Shown: positions 48,281 through 58,233 of the stretch, piece after piece
Layout of the letters: each line of letters begins with the position of its first letter
How positions within the stretch are numbered: the first letter of the stretch is position 1
Assembly (NCBI GenBank): GCA_032690845.1
Contig: CM064424.1
Span: forward strand, 42,669,511 to 42,733,510
DNA from: Eleusine coracana subsp. coracana
Taxonomy: Eukaryota; Streptophyta; Magnoliopsida; Poales; Poaceae
Direction of reading: 5' to 3'
DNA: 64,000 nt
Translations under genes and position numbers: made by a program
Notes under the pieces: generated by a model
Seen by the model: the letters and a program-made list of their open reading frames with translations, nothing else
Told to the model about the DNA's origin: nothing
The model's database searches: none

Positions 48281-48790
48281 CATGCATGTGTCACAAACGA
48301 GTTGTACCCTAAAGCCAGCCACTGCTCCACGCTTTACTGCTTGCTGGTTCGTACTCCCTCCGATCTTATCTATAAGTATTCCTACATAGGAATGGAGGTA
48401 GTATTAGGTATATACATTGTACGGATACTGCACATAATTCATGGTGGTTTCCGTGAGGCTTGCAGTCGTAGTGTTTGCTTGGGTGCGGCATCATTCAGAC
48501 TGTCAGGTCCACAGTCCTCGAGTTTAGATCATATTTAGTTTTCAAAATTTTCATTACCTGTTCATCACATCAATCTATAGTATTAAGGGTTCAGATGCAT
48601 TGAATCGAGCATGGCAACCGATGTGCTGTAGCCCAAGAGACAAGCGTAATGTACCACCAACAGCTTCTTCGTAAGTGCAAGTACCTGAGGAGATTGCAAA
48701 TATCGGAAACCGGGGAGCAGAGGCAGACGCGCGTGTAACGCGAGCAGAGCAGTGGCCGGCTTTAGGGTACAACTTCACATGCATGCATGG
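48281..48790. repeat. Imperfect inverted repeat with 50-base arms
   Basis: The left arm at about 48283-48332 (GCATGTG..GTTGTACCCTAAAGCC) is reverse-complemented at about 48742-48788, with a six-base gap. The 400 bases between the arms hold a small Stowaway-like remnant. I do not recognise the family. Confidence 0.6.
48352..48406. repeat. Stowaway-like MITE remnant
   Basis: TACTCCCTCCGATC on the left and GGAATGGAGGTAGTA on the right form a short hairpin with TA at each edge, as in a shrunken Stowaway element. Confidence 0.5.
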
Positions 48791-49697
48791 TTCCCCTTCG
48801 CCTTGGCACCAATAATTCATCCACATGGTGCCGCAGAGCAGGTACAATAATGGAGCTTGTAGCCAAGCCAGTCACCATTTCTTGGCACGTTCATCTGCGA
48901 GCAACAGGCTGAAGCACGGGGTCCTATATGCAGTGGTGGGCCTAGGTGACATGTGAAGCACGAGGTGAAAGACCAGCGGACCTGCCGGTCGGGCCACATA
49001 GGCCATGACCCGAGTCGTGGCCCGGCTAGCATAGAACCCTGCCATTGTTTATTAGCAGAATAAACCAGCAAAAATCATAAGCGCGGTTGTATTCAGCCTG
49101 CTAACACAATTACCAACAATCAATCAACGATCAGTACTCCCTCAAAAAAACATATCAGGGATGAGCACGACTACTGGCAGCAAACAACCGAGGTGCCGCC
49201 TCGAACGCTTGCATGAGCCCTGGCATCCGCCACCTTCGTCTCGGCTCTCACCCTGCCATTCCCTCCTGACCTTGCTTCATTGCTTTGCCTGGCTGACGAA
49301 CGCTAACCCCTGTACTGGCCGAGCAAGCATGATCGCATGCAATGGCGACCCTACGTTGGTTCACCCTGGTGCACTGGCACCAGTTCCAATCAATTTTCAA
49401 AGGCTAATTAATCAATGTTTACAGCTGTGCAATAGGCTAATTAAAGGTTGTGCACCAGGCTTTTCTTCACTCTAGCTTCGCCACTGATCGCATGGCATAT
49501 GAGCAGCTGCGATCAGACACGCAAGCTACGAGCAGGCATAGCAATTCGATTGAATTCTGGATTTCAGAACAATAGATCTAATTAAATAAAATACCATAGA
49601 GGAAATTTTTGTGTTTAGAATTATGTGTATTCTGGATGAAGGCTTTGCATCACTTTATTTTTTATCAATTTTTTTTGTCTAGCTTGTTATACCATTA
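48791..49697. other. No gene recognised
   Basis: Short open frames occur on both strands (for example 49161-49475), but nothing marks them as genes: no domain, splice context or promoter. Left unassigned. Confidence 0.4.
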
Positions 49698-50870
49698 CAC
49701 TACTGCAAAAAACATCATCAGCAACCCCTCATCAGCAGCGGTTCAGTATTTTGAATCGCTGTTGATACTCGGACCATCAGCAGCGGTTCACAACAATGAA
49801 CCGCTGTTGATACTTTGACCATCACCAACGGTTCAATGTTGTGAATCATTGCTGATAAGATTTTTCAAGAAAAAAAAATAGTTCTCATGTTAACAAAATC
49901 TCAATACATAATCTCAATAGACAAGTCCATATATATATATTGATGCCATGCAAATCCATAAACATCCATGCCACATAATCATACAAATCCAACATAAGTA
50001 TCACATAAGCATAAAGTCCATGATACAAGTCCACAATACTACTCAACATAAATCTTACATGAACACAAAAGTCTTATAATTCACTAATTAACCGAGGAAT
50101 CTAAATTACATTTCTTTCTTGAACGAGAGGTAGGGATAGAGCTCGATGGTGGTGTTAGTGAAGGGCGGACTTGTGATAAATCCCATTTAAAAACATGGTA
50201 CCTACCAAAATCTGGAATAACATGCTCATTGAAACTAAGAAGTTGTTCTTGAAGTGCTAGAATCTTTTGTGGAGTGAGCGGCCTTATCCTCATTGTCTAT
50301 GAGAAAGAAGTGAAAGAAGTTAAGTTAGCGTCATATATGTGTAAACTATAATACAACATAAATAAAGAATTCATCTAAATTTTATCAACATATATGCAAT
50401 AGCTTACCTGAAAACTTTTGTGCTCATTGCATTGAATCACATACATAAAAGCCACATAAATTACTTCCCTTCTCTTGCTTACTACAAGGATATGTTGTGA
50501 ACTTGAATTATTTTGTATATAGAAGTACATGAACATCATGCTCTACAAGACGTTTGAACACCCTACACATATTTAGACTTGTTTAGTTACAAATAATAAT
50601 TACAATATGTGATAATAACTATGACAAAGTAGTTTACCGTTGTAGCATGTCTTCAAGCTTTTTCTAGTCTTTTCTTGGCTTGTCTAATGAGTCCATCATA
50701 TAGACTTCACTAGTATCTAATTTAATACAAAACAGGATCCAATGAAACCTACATAAACCCATTGATAAGAAAAAGTTGTTTGAACATGGTAGAGTACTTT
50801 TGTAGTTACATATATACCTAAAGTTGGAAGGTAGAAATATGTATTTCTTCCTTTAGAAAGTAAGAATAAA
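49698..50870 (-). mobile_element. CACTA element end with Ulp1-type gene
   Basis: The terminus CACTACTGCAAAAAAC is at 49698, followed by repeats of CATCAGCAGCGGTTCA and its complement (49725-49850), a CACTA subterminal array. Minus-strand exons of a peptidase gene lie at 50084-50748. The right end is missing, and from about 50880 the sequence changes to the GC-rich repeat. The length is far below a complete CACTA element. Confidence 0.7.
50084..50748 (-). pseudogene. Ulp1/C48-like cysteine peptidase, C-terminal exons, in CACTA
   Basis: Three exons can be read on the minus strand. The first is 50748-50638, opening FHWILFCIKLDTSEVYMMDSL: this has the catalytic His of HWIL and the Asp of MDSL. 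The second is 50562-50408, with KQEKGSNLCGFYVCDSM, giving the Gln-region and catalytic Cys. The third is 50296-50084, a 69-residue tail ending at a stop. Exon edges have GT and AG. Stops inside (TAG in exon 1 after RKD, TAA and TGA in exon 2) show decay. The His-Asp-Cys order and spacing are those of SUMO/Ulp1 peptidases, a known accessory of some plant CACTA and MULE elements. The N-terminal part is absent. Confidence 0.7.
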
Positions 50871-50879
50871 GTTGACTAT

Positions 50880-51790
50880 GTATTTCTCTGTGTGGTGGGG
50901 CCAAGGGACTGACTAGTGCATGTTGTTGGCATCAAGGTGGCGCTTCGGGGGGTCTCTTTTGGTGGTGCTGATGCAGATGTGATGGGGAGTGCAGCAAGTA
51001 TGGTGCAATCGGGCAAAAGCATCCACTGATGTGTCGATGGGCATGTTGGCAGCGCCCTCTAGGCATCGTTCTCCCCGCTGGGGGCATCATGATGAGGCAC
51101 CGTGCTCTGAGCTATGCGGTGCTCTTAGGGTGAAGACCTCGTCCATCTATGGATGTGCGACGACGGCGCTTTGGCGTCATGACCTCCTTGGAGGCGTCAT
51201 ATCTGGAGTCCCGTAGTTTGTGGTGGTGGTTGTTTGAGGGTGCTGCGAGATGCGTGCTTGGTCCGTATTGCTGACGAGGTGCAGAGGGCCCATGGGTGCT
51301 AGAGGGCTTGGGCTGCCGCGCAAGATGCAGTGGTGAACTTGGTGACGGCTGGTTGGAGGACATACTTTCATGGCAGTCTCAGACATCTGAGTCCTTGGTA
51401 AAGGAGTGTGAGGTGGCGGGAGAGGCGAGGCCCCCATGCAGATTGGCCAGGATCAGTGATTTCTCCTTGGCACTGAGATGACAGTGGTCTACCGATACTT
51501 CACTGGATCAGACAGATCGACAATCGTATGTACGGTTTGAGTGTGACAGTCCCATGGTGGAGGAGCTCACAGGGTCGCTCAGGCCTGCACCGGGCTGCAG
51601 CTTCGACGTGGCACAACATTTTGATAGCGCAGGTGTCGACGACCTGTTTTGATCTCCTCTCCCATTCGGTTCGGGATGGTGGTGTGCTGTGTCACGTGCG
51701 TTTGTTAGCGTTCGGGGGTTTGTTGTGTGGTGGTGTCCGCTTCGGCGTGTTATGTACCAATGCTTCTTCTTATTATATGGCACTAGCAAA
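50880..51790 (+). repeat. GC-rich fragment, second copy of the LINE-tail-like repeat
   Basis: Shares CGGGCAAAAGC and TCTAGGCATCGTTCTCCCCG with 45970-46040 and continues with CCTCCTTGGAGGCGTC. No peptidase, RT or endonuclease frame. The open frames in it are overlapping and uninformative. Confidence 0.4.
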
Positions 51791-52740
51791 GTATCCGTGG
51801 GTTGCTATAGACTTAAAAAAACACTTTTTTATAATTTAAATATAAATTATTTACATTATATATATATATAATATTATTTACATTTTTTACATGAAAGATC
51901 ATATTTGTATTACCATTAGTGCTTCTTAGTATTCCATTTTATATGTAAAAAGTAATAAAATTTTCAATATTTTTTTACCATATTCTAGAAGTTTATCCGG
52001 AAGGAAAAAATCAATTTACGTAGTCCACAAATAGCACTGTATTAACACGATTTTGAACTTGAAGACTTGTTTTAATGGAAAAAATTAAAACATAAAAGTT
52101 GTAGAGATAGCATATTATTTGGACTTCGGAGCTAACAAATATGGATCCTATACAGAGAATTACGCAGAGGAGTCTGAATCAGAATAAATATTTTTGCATC
52201 GTATATTTGGAAACCAAAACGGTGGGATACCATTGAATACCAAAGTTGTAGAACATTTCGAGAGCTACGAGGTAGAGTCCGAGTTTGCCTCATTTGAGCT
52301 CCGGACCAGGGAGTTATCATTTTTGAAATTTGGTACTTAATATGGAAGGTACGAAACTGAATTGGATTCAATCTCTAACTTTGTGGACACAAAGTGGACG
52401 ACCGCACCTTAATTAATAGATTGTAGAGATAGCAATGCTCCTGCTTTTATTTCAAAAAAAGTAAAAAGTAATACTAGATGGTGATAAAATAATATGTTTT
52501 AGACAAATAAGAGACCATTGTGGTATGACTTGGCTCTTACTAGATCTTAGCTTATAGCAAAAATGTTTGTCTCAACTATTCACGATGGTCCTCAAAATTT
52601 TTTCACCCATCACATCAAAGGATAATCTTAGATGCATGGAATATTAAATGTTGACGAAAAAGAATAATCCATTACATGGATGAGCTGTAAATATAGAGAC
52701 AAATGTAATAAGCCTACTTAACCAATTACTATTGCAAATC
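51791..52740. other. AT-rich stretch upstream of the peptide gene
   Basis: No gene. Words such as CCAAAGTTGTAGAACATTTCGAGAGCTACGA around 52240 resemble gypsy interior sequence (compare 36720-36770), so part may be an old retrotransposon piece. Confidence 0.35.
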
Positions 52741-52865
52741 ATGGATTAAGTATGGCACGAGAGGGAGAGGCACCAGACAGCGACGCATCAGGAGTGGTGT
52801 TTTTCCAGGCCAGCTCGTGCACACCGGACCCGTACGTGGCAAAGTCCGGCCCCGTCTCCGTCGCC

Positions 52866-52873
52866 TATATAAG
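52866..52873 (+). promoter_or_regulatory. TATA box of the cysteine-rich peptide gene
   Basis: TATATAAG, 85 bases before the start codon, giving a leader of about 50 bases if transcription starts about 30 bases on. Confidence 0.75.
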
Positions 52874-52950
52874 AAGCATCGGAGGGACGGAGCCTTTGCA
52901 AGCCAAGAGCAAGAAGCGCCCAGTAAGAACACACGCAGAGAGGAGAGGCA

Positions 52951-53232
52951 ATGGCGACCACTAAGATGGCGATGGTGGCTATCCTGGCGGCGCTGCTGCT
53001 GATGGCAGCTGTGGAGCCGGCTTCGGCCACGCTGCCCAGCGAGCAGCTCGCGGCAAGAAAGTTGCAGATGCCTCGCCTCATTGATATCGTCAACGCAGAA
53101 GTCATCGCAGAGACACAGCTGGGTTGCATCCCAATGGGCGGTTTTTGCTTGGGTAACCTGCGGGGTTGCTGCGGTAGCTGCGGTTGTTTAGCCGGGTTTT
53201 GCTGGCGCCCTGCCAGCAGTTGTGACTCGTGA
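52951..53232 (+). CDS. Secreted eight-cysteine knottin-like peptide
   Basis: A 93-residue frame with a TATA box upstream, good start context (GGCAATGGCG) and a poly-A signal downstream. Residues 1-26 are a signal peptide (hydrophobic AILAALLLMAA core, probable cut after ASA). Residues 27-57 look like a propeptide rich in charged and aliphatic residues. The C-terminal domain has cysteines at 59, 66, 73, 74, 77, 79, 84 and 91: C-x6-C-x6-CC-x2-C-x-C-x4-C-x6-C, ending SCDS. That spacing fits an inhibitor-cystine-knot (knottin) fold with one extra pair. Such peptides in plants serve as defence peptides, protease inhibitors or signals; which applies here cannot be told. It does not fit the cyclotide, defensin or snakin patterns. 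No intron is needed. It is the only gene in the window that looks intact and outside transposons. The frame is sure; the fold is inferred. Confidence 0.8.
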   Translation: MATTKMAMVAILAALLLMAAVEPASATLPSEQLAARKLQMPRLIDIVNAEVIAETQLGCIPMGGFCLGNLRGCCGSCGCLAGFCWRPASSCDS

Positions 53233-53594
53233 GGAATGAACTGTCGTATGTACGTGTCCATTTTACTAGCTTATCAGGCATCTATGTCACAATAATACGC
53301 GTTCTGCGTAATTCGGTCCCTAGCTTGTTGCTCTCATGATCAACACAAGCTCTGTTCAAGTATCGAGTCTGTTAGTTTGTTGGCGTGTACTGCCAGGTAC
53401 GTGTTGTGCATGAGCTCACGAGTTGTGTGACGCCGTGCAGTTAGTGGTGGCGAGAATAGCTATAGCTCGCAGTACCGAGTCTTCGTTCCTGGACTCACTC
53501 TTCACGTCCTGCGTCGTGGGGATGGACGCGACAATGGCGCGGCAGGATGTGAGAAGGAGCTCCCAGGGCCGTTCGTTTGAGTCATGTAATCACC

Positions 53595-53600
53595 AATAAA
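53595..53600 (+). terminator. Poly-A signal of the peptide gene
   Basis: AATAAA in CACCAATAAAATGTC, 363 bases after the stop codon. Confidence 0.5.
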
Positions 53601-53916
53601 ATGTCAATAGAGTCTGAGAAAACGCTGCAACCTTTGGCAGCACAAAATTCCAAGGGTACTATACGTTCGCGTTGTGTGTGTTGAGCTCCTGCCGGAGTTG
53701 AAGCTGGACATCCCTCATTGCGCCGGAGGGAGGTGCAGTGGTCGCTGCCAGCGGCAATATGTGCTTACAGTGTTTGCTTTCTGTTTTCTCTAGCCATCGC
53801 GTGAATCTTCTCCCAGAGATCTTCCCAAGATACCCACTTAGCAAAAATCGGAACTTCCATTATTTACCGTGGGTGTAGGAAAATCTGAAGAAAAGGTAGA
53901 AATTCAATCAAACGAC
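53601..53916. other. Downstream flank of the peptide gene, no gene
   Basis: A 61-codon minus frame (53659-53844) has no recognisable domain. Nothing else supported. Confidence 0.4.
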
Positions 53917-54092
53917 ATCCAACTTTCGTGAAATTTGAACTAGAGCTTCGCTAGTTCACCGTGAAACTTTGCCCAACAGATCTCCTCAGGATGATCAAGA
54001 ATTCATCCAATTTTCGTGAAATTTGAAGTAGAGCTTCGCTAGTTCACCGTGAAACTTTGCCCAACAGATCTCCTCAGGAAGATCAAGAATTC
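53917..54092. repeat. 88-bp tandem duplication
   Basis: Two copies (53917-54004, 54005-54092) starting ATCCAA.TTTCGTGAAATTTGA and ending GATCAAGAATTC, with only a few differences. Confidence 0.85.
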
Positions 54093-54418
54093 AGCACGGA
54101 TTTCATGAGTTCGGACAAGCACACTAGAGGGAAAGGGTTCCGGGAAAACCAAAGATTCGAGGTGCTCATGCATGGATTCAATGGAGGATCATCCTAGATG
54201 TGTTTGCACATTATGCATAAAAATCTTTTATCAAATTAAACAGAAAAAGTATAAGAGCTTGAGGTGTTGCCAAAGGTCCTACGCATAATAAACAAGCATA
54301 ACAGCCCATCGAGTTGTTCGGTTACAATCGAAGAATCTTTGCTGGACTACAACTGTATATCCATGACAATTGATTTTGTGGACTAACATACTGATATAAC
54401 GTTAGAGACTAGGGCCAT
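54093..54418. other. No gene recognised
   Basis: No supported feature between the tandem duplication and the CACTA end. Confidence 0.4.
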
Positions 54419-55110
54419 CACTACAGGAAACCCCATAAATGCCGAGTGTTTTTCAGTTTGCCAAGTGCCATCCATCGGGCACTAGGCAAACAACCATTTT
54501 GCCAAGTGCCGCGGGGAAAACACTTGGTAAAAAAAAAAAACACTCAGCAAAGAGATGGTTTGTGGAGTGTTTTTTCTAGTACTCGGCAAATAACTCTTTG
54601 TTGAGTGTCTTTTCCCGGGCACTCGCCAAAGAAGCAACTTTACCTAGTATTTTTTTGGCACTCGGTAAATAAATATGTTTTCTTTCCTCTCCCTCAACCT
54701 TTTTCTACTCTTCACATACAACATGTGGTGCTCCACGTTAAAGTTTGGTAACCTTTTGTGTTCGTTTGCTATCTTTAAATAATTAATTGCATTTCAAGCA
54801 AATTTTTTTGTATAAAGTCAAATTTGAACTGCAAGTGATTTAAATAATAGAAAAAAGTGAGTAGAAAAATGATAGTCATGTAATTTAGCTTAATTTGAGG
54901 CCTGAATCATGAAATGAAAAGAAATTTTGAACATCTTGTTAATGCATGAAACACAATCATGAACATGTGATCGAATGGTTTTGAAATTCTAAAAAACAAA
55001 TGAAGTCTAAAAATCATGATATTTACCATGGTGTGATGGAATTATACGTCGAGGCTTTGGTAAAAAATTGAAAAGGTTTCACACATTTTGTCGTGTATGA
55101 TGTATACAAA
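54419..55110 (+). mobile_element. CACTA element fragment with GCCGAGTG subterminal repeats
   Basis: Terminus CACTACAGGAAACCCC, then GCCGAGTGTTTTT, TTTGCCAAGTGCC and CACTCGGCAAA words in both directions. The inner sequence from about 54720 (CATGTGGTGCTCCACGTTAAAG) is related to 47487 onward, so the two fragments are sister non-autonomous elements. No transposase, no right end. Confidence 0.7.
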
Positions 55111-55170
55111 CTACAGCATGTGAGAATAAGATCGTAACATTGAAAAGGATTCGATAAGATAGACAAGTGA

Positions 55171-55304
55171 TGCCTAAGCTCGTCTTAGTCAAGCAACACG
55201 ACAAGTGATGGGTTTAGACTTTAGACACGTCAATATGGATAACCGTGCTGAGTACGCTGGCACTTATTTTGGGTGCCTAAGCTCGTCTTAGGCAAGCAAC
55301 ACGA
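55171..55304 (+). repeat. 33-bp direct repeat, 100 bases apart
   Basis: TGCCTAAGCTCGTCTTAG and the following CAAGCAACACGAC occur at 55171 and again at 55271 with one change. Confidence 0.75.
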
Positions 55305-56224
55305 CCCCACCATGCTGGCACAAGGATCTGGGGAAACAATCGGCCTATATTGAGCAGCGTCACAAGATGGAATGCCTTTTTTTAGAAATAAAAAAAACCA
55401 GTTCCATGTGATTCACTTGGGGGCAGTCTCTTTCTCTCTTCTGTCAAACAATACTATGCAAGGGCCACTGCAAAAAGTTTGGTTCAGTAATTTGGGAAAG
55501 CGGTAAGGCAAACTTTTCCGCAGTTCAAACGCAAAACGATTCAAAGTGCATGAAAAGCATATATGGCAGCTCTCGTAACATCCTGACCAGATCGAGAAAG
55601 CTCACACGTGTTACGGTGTTACCTCCGTACATGGAACTTAATTATTAGCTTTGGCCGTACACAATCTCATTTGAATGTTGGAGGACGGATAGTTATCCTT
55701 AATCTAAGAAAATGAAAGTTATTAATTATTAAATCTCCAGTCTCCACTGGTGTGCCATGGATTGAGATGGAAAGCTGATATCATTTACCATCATGTACTG
55801 TTCATGCTCTAATACTACGTCGTCGTGTCCTGTAAATATGCCCTCCGCGGAGCTCCAAGGTAATCCTGCTTGCTTCCTGCAGACGGCGGTCTGCCGCGGT
55901 GGAGAACCCCTCAAATGCATATTGCATGTACAAGCTTCACGTGAAATAAAGCTGTCTCCTGCATATCATGCACAGCACGCACGCACACGCCATCCAAGGT
56001 AGAGTAAGTAGTGCACGCATGCATGTGAGCTGGCACAAAAGCAATCTCGTTTAACAAGACCAGCATCGATAACATATGAACTTGTGCTGACTTCACGGGT
56101 TTGATCTTATCTCCAAAGGTTCCATCTAACAGGACCCTAGATAGCTATATCCAGCAACGGTTCACCTCGCAGACAGACACAAACTTTAATTCACAAAAGG
56201 AGATAGAGAGAGATGAGACACTTA
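55305..56224. other. No gene recognised
   Basis: Probably single-copy DNA. The short frames at 55729-56096 overlap each other on both strands and show no domain. Confidence 0.4.
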
Positions 56225-56297
56225 TTAGGGCCCCTTTGGGAGGACTCCAGCTCCTGCTCCTTCACCGGCTCTTGCTGGAGCCCTCCCAAACGGCAAG
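56225..56297. repeat. Small hairpin MITE remnant
   Basis: GGGCCCCTTTGGGAGGACTCC and its near reverse complement GGAGCCCTCCCAAACGGC lie within about 73 bases, the motif seen at the ends of common grass MITEs. The CACTA element at 56320 starts right after it. Confidence 0.5.
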
Positions 56298-56494
56298 ATG
56301 GAGAGCAGCTCCGGTGGAGCACTAGGCCAGAAACGATTTGTGCGGCTAAAATGGGTCTTTGCTGGCGGGTGGCCGACCCGCTAGCAACCTTGAGTCAGCA
56401 CAGATCGCGATATGTGCTGGGGGCGTCCGCTGCCGCCCGCCCGCCAGCACAGATAGCTCTACCTTGTTAAAAAGGCCACTTGTTGCTTCTAGAT

Positions 56495-56582
56495 GCATTA
56501 AGTGATAGCAGTTGCTTATGTTACCCGCCAGCACATAAGCATTAAGTGATAACGGTTGCTTATGTCACCTGCCAGCACAACC
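56495..56582. repeat. 44-bp tandem pair in the CACTA subterminal region
   Basis: Two units starting GCATTAAGTGATA and ending CCGCCAGCACA-like, carrying the subterminal motif. Confidence 0.8.
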
Positions 56583-56840
56583 ATTTTTCCCATTTTGCTT
56601 AAATTCACCATTTTTGCTCATTATTTATATTCGTCGGTACAAATTCACTCATATATGTTATTATTTGTATTTGACCGCCAAATTCAAATATGTATCTCAA
56701 CCACATAAAACAAACGAGCATAAATAATACATTGCATTAATAAAAAAGTATCGTACATAATAGATAATCAACATCGATACTCTACATAATAGATATCATT
56801 GAAATCCAACATGCCCTACTCTACATAATGTTTCACACTA

Positions 56841-57559
56841 TTACACCCATCTATACAATGTAGCGCACTCGTCCACCATCAACACTTCTTCATCGAAGAA
56901 TTCCCCATTCTCATGGCATATTTCACGTTGGATGAACCTCGCCAAGTCCGCACAAATGTTTTCAATTTGCTTTTTCCCAAACTTCTACACGATCCCTCGA
57001 TGGTTGGGATCTGCATGTACACACAATAAATGAAGATTATGACACATTACCATTAATAGGAAGTAAATTAGTGTAGGGGCGTGTATAATAGGTTTACGTC
57101 TTCAGGATTCGTCAGGTACCTCCAATTATTTCTCAAGAACTCGCACACGTAATAGCCACATAGCACAGTGCCGGTAGGTTGCTTGTAGCACTGTGAACAA
57201 ATATAAAATGATGAGTACTAGTTATGAAGCAAAAGTGAACTGCTATGGAAAAACTAATTTGTTATGTTCTTACGTATTTGGCATGACGTACTGATAATGT
57301 TTCCTTTCTGCTGGGTACTCCCCGCCATTAAGTTGATATAGCCGATATGCGCTTTGTGGGTAAAAGCATAAAATTTAGTAATACAATTTAATTTGGTCCC
57401 TAGATTGTCAACCTGGATTATTGAAAGTATTGTGTAGGGTTGTCTTACTTTTTTAGAATGCTAAGGAATTCTTCATAATCATCCTCAACATAGTGTAATG
57501 AGTCGAAGACCCCTACCTCTCCACACTTCGGACAAATACAAAAGCAAATGAAATGGCCT
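56841..57559 (-). pseudogene. Ulp1/C48-like cysteine peptidase exons in CACTA
   Basis: Four spliced pieces on the minus strand form a SUMO-peptidase-type domain. Exon 57559-57449 opens GHFICFCIC and holds VFDSLHYVEDDYEEFLSIL: catalytic His and Asp. Exon 57352-57274 reads AYRLYQLNGGEYPAERKHYQ. Exon 57190-57098 reads CYKQPTGTVLCGYYVCEFL, with the Gln-region and catalytic Cys. Exon 57010-56841 reads ENICADLARFIQREICHENG and ends at a TAA at 56841-56843. GT and AG sites fit each edge. The triad is complete. However, exon phases do not join cleanly at the third and fourth junctions and a TAG sits in the last exon, so this copy is probably inactive. It follows the Transposase_24 part of the same gene. 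Such a pairing is known for grass CACTA elements. None of these exons is a long open frame by itself. Confidence 0.75.
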
Positions 57560-57648
57560 CTGCATTGTATTAAAAAAATTAATATCTTACATTGTATTAT
57601 ATATACCACCTAACATATATATAGATCAGATAATTAAAACTAACTTAC

Positions 57649-58233
57649 CAAAAATTATCAACATCTGCTGATTTCTTCTTTGGCTCATACGTGGTTATCT
57701 GACGGGGTATCGCTGGCCTCTTGCTAGGTAGAAATTTCGGGGAAGGGGTTCTTGGAAAATTAACTTCATCACATTCAAGTGTTGCTTCCCCTTCATCATG
57801 GACATTGAGAATTTTGTGGACAGATGATAGCATTGGCCGCTCATTCTCATTGTTACCTCCCTGCACAACAACATCCATCCTAGGTTGTTCTGTGTTCCCA
57901 ACTGCTGGATGTGAATCTTGGAGGGGTACTCCTTCTTGGCTAGGTTGTGAGGTATTAGGTGATGATGTATTAAGAATGATGTCTCGGTGATGCCACAGTA
58001 TGTATTGGTTCCTCGCATCACCAAGAAGCTTGATCCCCTCATCAGTAGGGATATCAATCTCATACGACTCATCAGACACCAAAACAATTTGCACCCATGC
58101 ATACTCTCGTGGGGGTGGACTCGGAAACACATGACCCGTTAGTGCCATGGCCATTGCAACCTCGCAAAACTTATTTAGTGTCTTTCCATAAGGTATGACC
58201 AACTTGCATGGATGTGAATCTTGGAGGGGTACT
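57649..58233 (-). pseudogene. CACTA gene, end of the Transposase_24-type part (repeat unit 1)
   Basis: Minus-strand frame up to the donor site at 57648 (TTTTTG/GTAAGT). It reads PCKLVIPYGKTLNKFCEVAM, VSDESYEIDIPTDEGIKLLG and ARNQYILWHHRDIILN, a segment well known from grass En/Spm-type proteins, followed by a Ser/Pro-rich tail ending DVDNF. The apparent N-terminus at 58319 (MDVTAESETKSNM) is read from the inserted gypsy LTR and does not belong to this gene. The segment 57911-58210 is repeated at 58211-58233 plus 62820-63095. Confidence 0.75.
57911..58210. repeat. 300-bp tandem repeat, unit 1
   Basis: Starts GATGTGAATCTTGGAGGGG. Unit 2 begins at 58211 with the same words, is split by the gypsy element at 58233, and continues at 62820-63095. 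Both units encode the PYGKTLNKF to ILWHHRD segment. Confidence 0.8.

Noticed and set aside
53659..53844. Second small gene next to the peptide gene
   Set aside because: No signal peptide, cysteine pattern, TATA box or start context; nothing beyond an open frame.
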